Origin: Heloderma charlesbogerti | Lineage: Eukaryota > Chordata > Lepidosauria > Squamata > Helodermatidae | Direction of reading: 5' to 3' | DNA length: 64,000 nt | NCBI GenBank assembly: GCA_026122225.1 | Contig: JANEZZ010000793.1 | Span: 124,001-188,000, forward strand | Shown here: positions 57,322-64,000 of the stretch, in pieces | Layout: each line of letters opens with the position of its first letter | How positions within the stretch are numbered: position 1 is the first letter of the stretch | Notes under the pieces: generated by a model | Seen by the model: only the letters and a program-made list of their open reading frames with translations | Told to the model about the DNA's origin: nothing | Databases searched by the model: none | Program-made: the position numbers and the translations under genes

Positions 57322-57742
57322 CACCCCTACGTTGTTGCGCCCGTTCCCCAGTGCCTAGTATACATTGGCATACCACCTCTGAAGTTGGCATATAGCCACC
57401 ATGACTAGTAATAATTGTCATCCATGAAAAAGTCTAAGCCAGATTTGAAGCCAGAGGCCATCTACACAGCTTGTGTCAGCGAATTCCATAAATTAGCGAT
57501 GTGTTGTGTGAATGAAAACATTCTCTTGTCTGTCCTGAATCTCGCACCAATCTGTTTCATTGGATGATCCCCAAGTTCTTATTAAGGGAGCAGGAGAAAA
57601 CATTCTCTTTAGCCACTTTCTCTGCCGCCTGCATTGTTTTATAAACCTCTTATCATGTCCTCCCCTACAGTGCTACTCAGAAGTAAGTCCCATTGAAGTC
57701 AGTGGGGCTTAATCCCAAGTAATTGGGCCAGGATTGTAGCCT
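57322..57742 (-). mobile_element. CR1/L3-like LINE fragment and a short MITE
   Basis: 57322-57662 continues the same LINE family further upstream (gcgaattccataaattagcg, ctcgcaccaatctgtttcattgg, ttctctgccgcctgc). 57668-57742 is a ctactcagaagtaagt MITE. Confidence 0.7.
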
Positions 57743-58035
57743 GTTTTCTTTTTCCAGAACTAAAAAACGCCCAAATGAGAATACCTGCGAGCTCAAATCT
57801 ATAGGAGGTCCTAAATCTGGATGCTAAGGGGTATTAGGCAGGCATTCGGCCTGTACGCTATTACTCCACTACCTGCCTAAAGGAGGAAACTCTGGGGAGA
57901 CAAGCCAGCACCTTAACCACAATAGGCCAGAGTTGGTCATGTGATGCTCCATGACCCCTATAAAGCTTCCTGGTCAAGTTTGTTCATTAGTCTGAGCAAG
58001 GGACTTCACTTCATGCTGCTGGGGGCGGCATAAGC

Positions 58036-58096
58036 TCTGTGTGTGTGTGTGTGCGCGCGCGCGCGCGCACATACACACATGCACACACACACATCT
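58036..58096. repeat. (TG)n(CG)n(CA)n alternating tract
   Basis: ctgtgtgtgtgtgtgtgcgcgc...cgcacatacacacatgcacacac, ~60 bp of nearly pure alternation. Confidence 0.85.
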
Positions 58097-58199
58097 GTGA
58101 GTACATGCATGCATAAGGTAAACAGATATATGTGCAGAACTGGTCTCTCCACCAAAGTGCATAGGAAAGCCCTTGAGAAGAAGAATCCAGCATGAACAA

Positions 58200-59555
58200 T
58201 TCCCAGAGCAGAGTTCTGGTTTGGGTCTATTTATTGGCTTAAATCGGGGTACAATCGGTCATTGCAAAGCATCTACAAGGCTCTTCTAATTTTGTAATCC
58301 TTTGAGGGTTTGCATGTGTCCGACAGTAGTCCCAACATGTTATGGCCAATGAATCCATTTGTTGCAGGGGTTATTGCTGTCAGCTCCAGAGCTTGTTATA
58401 GGAGCAGAATTCAGATTTACAACTGCTGCGGCTTATCACAGCCTCCTTCACAGTGAATCGTTTTGCTTGGGAAAACGAATCTGTAGTTGACTGAGCAAGA
58501 CTGCAGCCAGCCAGAAATGTAAAACCTGGCTCTGTTAGTTTTAAAAGACAAGAATGCCTTTCTTTAAATAAATAAAGATGACTTAGCAAAATCAATCATA
58601 AATCAAATGCTAGTTGAACTAAATGTGCCTTATTTTCAACTTGGGAAGAAGCCTTTTTTTTTTTTTTAACACAGGCCTGCAAAAAGAATAAACAATTTTT
58701 TAAAACAAAATGTGCTTTTAGACGTGCAACCCTACCATATAATATGGTTTTCTGGGTGGACTATGGGCTGATTACATACCTTTCAGTTGACATCACCACT
58801 ATAGCAAGTGCATCCCTGCAGCGAGATTGCAACTTCCCAGCATCCAACCCACTAAATTTGAACAGCTGAGTTTTTCCAATTTCTCCCTACCCAACTCTCT
58901 TGAGGACAATGTAGAAGGTTGCCAGTGACCATCACATAACCTGTGACCTACACCATTGCCCTCTCCTTGCAACCTCCCCTTCTTTTTATTTGTTCATTAA
59001 TTTTTACTTTTATAGAATAATTTGTTGTGCAACTGCAGCAAGGAAGATCAGCTCTCCCTCAACATGAGGCAATTTCACAATTGTGCCACCACTGAGATGG
59101 CCCTGACCTTGCATATGGATAAGACAGTGAGCAGAGCTTTGAGGCTGATCCCAATGGGCAGGCAAGTTGATGCAGGAGTACAGATGCTTTCTGAGGAGGT
59201 GGGAATTTAATTTTTGTTATGCTTCCTAAGGAGCCAGAAGGGAGAGGGCTCCAGAAAGTATGTTGCCATTTCACAGTCTGGTGCCACACCTCTATGAATG
59301 CCACCGCTTCCTGTCTCCATCCATCCAACCTGTTCACCCTTCCAGTCCCCCCCAACCCCATATAAAATGGCCCTCCAGCTGTCCCTTTTGAGGATTTTAG
59401 TAGATGAAAGCTGCAGGCTGGGAACAGAAGACATTTGTGTCATCAGGGACATTAATTAATCATTCTGTTTATTAACGATAGGCTTGCTTTGTTTAACACT
59501 TGGATTAATTTTCGAGTCAGGATGATATCTAGTTTGCTTTGCTGTGTTGCTGTAA
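58200..59555. other. Intron stretch, nothing recognised
   Basis: Repeat-poor. A 62-codon plus frame at 59022 has no family resemblance I can name. Confidence 0.4.
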
Positions 59556-59559
59556 TGAG

Positions 59560-59748
59560 GTGGCCCGGGTGCCTGTTCAGTCTGCTGTCTAAGCGTGCTC
59601 TAACTGTTGACCGTCAAGTTCAAGGACCCTGCTCTCTTTTCCCATGGTTCTTGATCTTTCCATTGGACTTGGACACCTTCAAATAGAGGGCAGTCCTCTG
59701 CCAGCTCTTCAAATCAAGGACTGTAAAGTGGGACACCTGGCCACCCTA
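59560..59748. mobile_element. TAGGGTGG DNA element, right half
   Basis: ggtggcccgggtgcctgttcagtctgct ... gtaaagtgggacacctggccacccta. Confidence 0.65.
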
Positions 59749-59995
59749 GCACACATACCTTTGAATCTCCGAAAGAAGCAGGAGAGACAACAACCACTCC
59801 TTCTTCTACCGTCCCCACCCTGCATCTGTCACCTGGGCCCCCTTTCCAGTGGTGTAGTGGTAAATTTTGAAGTGCAGGCACTCATCATGCCAGCCTCAAA
59901 TTAGAGTCCAAAACTGCAGTCAGCTGTGTTGATCCATATCTAGTTCTAGGAGTTTTTCTCTACTAGGAGCAGGCCTTTTGTAAAGCTAATGGATC

Positions 59996-60136
59996 TTAGG
60001 GTGCAAACCTATGCATGTTTAGACTGGAAAAAGTCCTACAACTCCCAGCGTGGCCCAGCCAAACATGCTGCCTGGGGCATGCTGGGAGTTGTAGGACTTT
60101 TTCCAGTCTAAATATGCATAGGATTGCACCCTGAAT
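59996..60136. mobile_element. Near-perfect hairpin MITE, actcccagcat family
   Basis: gggtgcaaacctatgcatgtttagactgg pairs with ccagtctaaatatgcataggattgcaccc; inner arm gtcctacaactcccagc. This copy has actggaaaaag in place of acagaaaaaag in both arms. Confidence 0.8.
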
Positions 60137-60139
60137 TGC

Positions 60140-61100
60140 CCATTCCAGACCAAGCCACCCCAGAATATTTTACATTGCAAGGAACAATATATTGTTCCTG
60201 GGAAAATTCCTTTCCCCCTAGCTACTCTGAGGACTGCAACTTAAGTTCAGAGGAACAGGGAATTCTAAGGGGGCGGCAGATGGTTTCAGCAACCCTGCTA
60301 ATAAAAAAAAGTGCCAGTGTAGCGTCCCTGAGAGCCCTGGCTCTGCTACACCACTGCCCCTTTCTCGTTTGCCTTGGCAACCCAGTCTCCAGGTTGGGAG
60401 AGGCAGTGGTTGTGAAAGGACTGGGGAGGGAGGGAACAGGCAGGCGTAACCATTGCTCTCTCCTGTTCCACTGCACCAGGAAAATTAAAGCCATACATCC
60501 ATTGTAACAGGCAGCAACCCCGGCATGTAATTTGACAGGCCCATCTCACAAGCTGACCTGTGGCGAGTTGCTGAATGTTTTGTGGCCTGCTACATTTTTA
60601 CTGTCGTTACCCATACAGCTGATTTAACAAACAACCTGTGGCAAGTAGTGGGGCAGAATAGCACTGGGGCTGGTATGACAGGGAGAAATTAGGAGAGCCC
60701 AGTGCGAAAGCTCCAACTCGACGGCTTTCAGTGCAGGAAGCAAGGAAAGGCTCAGCTTCCACCTCTGTACGCTGTTGAACTCTGACTGTACTCATAGCAT
60801 CCACAGCTGGCAGATGTGAGATTCAGATGTGTGTGTGTGTGTTTTTTTCCTCCTTTCCCAGAAAGACTGGCACATCTGTTATTTTTACACTGCTTCCCAG
60901 AGAGACGTGAGCAAGTTAAAGTCATATTTGCCTTCCTTGGAATCCACAATTCCAAATGTGTGAGAGAGAGATTTCTGGAGGATTCCACTGGAGCCTACTA
61001 GTAAACAAAGCACACCATCATAATGTGCCACCCGCTGCTCTCCTCTCCAAATGATTTCTGTAGACTCTATAGATATATATAGTATTTGAGCTGGGGGCCG
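60140..61100. other. Intron stretch, nothing recognised
   Basis: A 127-codon open frame at 60124-60507 starts inside the hairpin MITE and looks like chance. (TG)n at 60828-60843. Confidence 0.4.
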
Positions 61101-61105
61101 AAATT

Positions 61106-61590
61106 AATAAGAACATAAGGAGAGCCCTGCTGGGACAGGCCAAGGGACCATCTAGTCCAGGTGTTGAGAAACTGTGGCTTTCCAGCTGTGTTAGGCTATA
61201 ACTCCAATCCTCCCTGACCATTGGGCATGCCAGCTAGGACTCATGGGAGTTGGCATCCAACAACATCCAGGCAGCTGTAGGTTCCCCACCCCTTCGACCC
61301 CAACATCCTGTTTCCGCCATTGACCAGAAAGGTGCCTCCAGAAAGCACGGAAGGCCTGCTGCATTGTTTGTCCACAATGCCTCTGAACATGGAGGTTCAA
61401 TTTAGCTGTCATAGCTCATAGCCATCAGTAGACCTATCTCCCAATGAATGTGCCTAAATCCGCCTTTTAAAATCATCTAAAATGATTGATCGTCAACACA
61501 TCTGGTGGCGGTGAATTCCATACATTTCTTTAATTCCATAAATTAGCAGGCAAAATTCTGTGGCACACTCCACAGGAAGTCCAGCTCAGG
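61106..61590 (-). mobile_element. CR1/L3-like LINE 3' end with nested MITE
   Basis: gaacataaggagagccctgctgggacaggcc...catctagtccagg, then a ctccagatgt-family MITE at about 61160-61292, then ccccaacatcctgtttccgcc...gtgaattccatacatttc. Confidence 0.7.
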
Positions 61591-62054
61591 GTGACCTCTA
61601 CATCTTGGAACGGGTATGTGAGGGAAGTAAATGGGCCCCAAAGTAAACTGAATGAGCTACATTCATCCATGATTTCATACTTCAGGCGTGAGTTTAAAAA
61701 AATATGCTTTTAAAAAAATTAATGTCCCCTTTCAAGGCATTGCTTTGATAATTTGGGGTGCGTTTGTGTAGCCACAGATGATGACCCCAGGCCAATGCAG
61801 GGGTCTTGTTTGTTTTCATACTTTATGTATTCATATTGTTTTCATACTTTATGTATTACCTAAACAGATGACACAATGCCAGATGGATGGTGGGCATTTA
61901 GAAGAGTTTGCTTTAGGTTTCTATACAGCAACTGGCCACGTGCATCTGCTGTCTAGGTTTGGCTACACAGGCATTTGGCTATTTGTCTCTCTTCCCTTCT
62001 CCCCACTTCTCTGGCATACTCAAACTGACATACACTTCTTGATGGCTTGGAAGT

Positions 62055-62372
62055 ATTTGCTTAGACCAGCGAAGGGCAACACACAGGCTTTGGACCACAT
62101 GTGGCCCATGCTGTGGCAAATGGCCACATTAGCAATTTTGATGCTACGTTTGACCCATATAGTGCTCTGTAGCTACTATGGAGCATTGTATGGGTCAGGT
62201 TTAGTTTCAAAATAATCAAAATTTGGCCCCTTTACCACTTTGTAGTGCTAACACAGCCATTTTTTTGTTGTTGAATCTTTTTCAGATGCCCCACAGCGCC
62301 CCACAGAGTCCAGGCCATTGGGGGGGGGGTTAATGGCCCCAAACCCGTTGCCCACCCCTGTTTTAGACCATC
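62055..62372. mobile_element. Palindromic repeat, gaagggcaac / gttgccca type
   Basis: agaccagcgaagggcaacac at the left and gttgcccacccctgttttaga at the right are inverted; tagtgctctgtagctactatggagc lies between. Confidence 0.6.
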
Positions 62373-62409
62373 CACATGGTTTCCCTTAACTTCACATTCA
62401 GTTTAGAAT

Positions 62410-62950
62410 TAGTGCTGTGCCCCCTGTTTTCGGGAACATTTTCTCGAAAACATTGTTTTTCTGCCTCTTTTGTAGGGAGTGGGAGAATTTTGGAGAATTT
62501 TCTCCATGGAGAGGGGGACAGGGTTTCCACATACCTTTTTTTAAGTGTAGGTGATTCTTGAGGGGTCTTCTTCCTATTTTTTATTTTAAAAAAAAAAACA
62601 CCCCCTGCATTTGCAGGAGCCCACGACTCTTCTTCAGCCGGGAGTTCTTCCAGAATGCCTATTGGAGAGGGAGAGGTCACACAGTCTCCTGGGAGTTCAG
62701 AAAGAACTGCCAGGCTGGAGAAGAGTCCTGGGCAAGTGATAGGGGTGGGTTTTTTTAATTAAAAAAAAAAAAAGACCCCTCAGGAATTGCCTACACTTAA
62801 AAAGGTATGTGGAAACCCTGTCCCCTCCCCACGGAGAAAATTCTCCAAAATTCTCACCCCTCCCAGCCTCTTTCACCAGAGTTTTTGTCCCGTCCCCCCC
62901 CCCCGCCACATGCCTAAAATGGAAGAATCAAAATTTTCGGCACAGCACTA
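62410..62950. mobile_element. hAT-like MITE, TAGTGCTGTGCC family
   Basis: Ends TAGTGCTGTGCC and GGCACAGCACTA; TTTAGAAT flanks both sides exactly (62402-62409 and 62951-62958). The arms pair over most of the length (ggagaattttctcc, gggtttccacatacc, gtgtaggtgattcttgaggg against their complements). No coding sequence. Confidence 0.9.
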
Positions 62951-62959
62951 TTTAGAATA

Positions 62960-64000
62960 GGCTTTAGCTATCCTGGGCCTTTAGCCATTGTGTGGTGGTA
63001 GAAGCAGCAGTTATACCCTCCCCTTCCTACCCCACCACTCTCAGTCAGTGGTGGCACCAATGCCAGCTCCAGGTTTTGGAGAGCCAGTGGGCAAGACACC
63101 TTCGGTGGGCCCCCTGCCACAGTGAGTCTCGCTGCCATTTTCTCCAACTTCTATTACTCCTCATTCTCTTTCACATCATTGCTACCTCTTCCTTGCTTGG
63201 CAGGCAGACAGCCAGCACGTAAGTAGGCCATGGCATCTATTACTCCTCCTTCTCACCACCACCATTGTCTGGGCCAGAGCAAGAGGCAGGGGAATAAGCA
63301 GATTGCAGTGGGAAAGAGGAGGAGCAACTCCAAGGGGCTCTTGTCAGTGGGCCCCTCATGTGCCCAACCATGCCTACCCTTGACACCAGCCCTGAGTGGA
63401 CCCTGAGCAACATAGTCTCTCTTGTCTTCTTGCCCCAGATCTGTTGTCATTTTGCCAAAAGTTCAAGACTGCCCAAATAAAGCAAAGTGGGGAGAGATTT
63501 GGAAATAGTTTCCCAGGCAGAAGGAGGGGCCCAGAGCCTGAGGAACAGATTGAAAAACAGACACAACTTTGTTTGTTTGTTTGTTGTATATTTAAGTGTT
63601 TGGCACAAATGGACAGCATCTCTTTCCTTGGCGGCAGCTGCTTCCCAGAATAGCGAGTGTCTTGTCTTTACCTGGCATTACCCTGCTGACTGACTAGCCC
63701 CTTTGTTAAGCTACTAGCCCAGGATGGTTTGTTGATGTTTCATTGATGAGAGCTAAGGTTTCTGAGAGGATCTCCTCATAGTTGGGGAAGATCTCTGTGG
63801 TTTTGAATGAGACATCCAGCAGGGCTTGGAGACCAGCAAAGGGGAAGAGGCAGTGTGTGTGTGGGTGATGGGGAGAAAGCAAAGATGAAAGATTCTGGGT
63901 GTAATTAGCTGAAACTGGGGACTTGCAGCTTTGAAGGCTACCGGTGTTGCTGTCTGGGAACATCCTTGCCTGTTGGACTATGGCTAGCGTTTCTAGCATG
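62960..64000. other. Intron stretch, nothing recognised
   Basis: Short open frames on both strands lack family resemblance; no repeat ends recognised. Confidence 0.4.

Larger units (their letters stand above)
24493..64000 (+). other. MAML2: MAML2 intron 1, 5' part (continues past window)
   Basis: No further MAML2 coding exon (no glutamine-rich frame, no LKRK-type start of exon 2) is present downstream of the donor, so at least 39.5 kb of intron is included. A very long first intron is normal for MAML2. It is packed with LINE tails, SINEs and palindromic DNA elements, listed separately. Confidence 0.85.

Noticed and set aside
60124..60507. 127-codon plus-strand frame
   Set aside because: Begins inside a hairpin MITE, no splice or promoter context and no family resemblance.

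Overview
The window is vertebrate nuclear DNA, most likely from a squamate reptile (lizard or snake). It holds two single-copy genes in the same orientation: the complete coding part of CCDC82 (exons 9428-16786, + strand) and exon 1 of the Notch co-activator MAML2 (24028-24492, + strand). CCDC82 and MAML2 are also neighbours on one strand in mammals. The squamate assignment rests on the repeats: a Sauria-type SINE, a near full-length BovB LINE with squamate-like flanks, CR1/L2-class LINE tails, a Penelope-like element with a GIY-YIG region, and many short palindromic DNA transposons. I cannot name the species.

Layout. 1-4300: a fold-back element carrying two nested MITEs, two CR1 tails in opposite orientation and a degenerate ~145-bp tandem array. 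4313-4557: Sauria SINE. 4820-5230: CpG-rich CCDC82 promoter with a non-coding first exon that ends at 5076. 5321-6395: an 81-bp minisatellite just inside intron 1. 9419-16786: seven coding exons, then the 3'UTR. 17.8-22.2 kb: intergenic repeats. 22.25-24.5 kb: CpG island, 5' leader and exon 1 of MAML2. 24493-64000: the start of MAML2 intron 1, at least 39.5 kb, which holds nearly all the larger mobile elements.

The most unusual content is a family of non-autonomous hAT-like elements that begin TAGGGATG and end CATCCCTA. Five copies were found (289-857, 44957-45463, 48400-48972, 50782-51273, 52063-52961). Two have perfect 8-bp target duplications. Their interiors are chains of long palindromes that differ in number and sequence from copy to copy, while the ends stay constant. 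Two copies lie inside a BovB element, one inside a CR1 and one inside a fold-back element, so relative ages can be read directly. A second hAT-like element (62410-62950) also has a perfect 8-bp duplication. A 5S-rRNA-derived SINE with a CR1-type tail sits inside a third DNA-element family.

No tRNA, rRNA or bacterial-type genes were found. Except for the two genes, the open reading frames are repeat remnants or chance frames. Coding exons were placed by frame continuity and GT/AG sites. Transcription starts, polyadenylation sites and many repeat edges are approximate.
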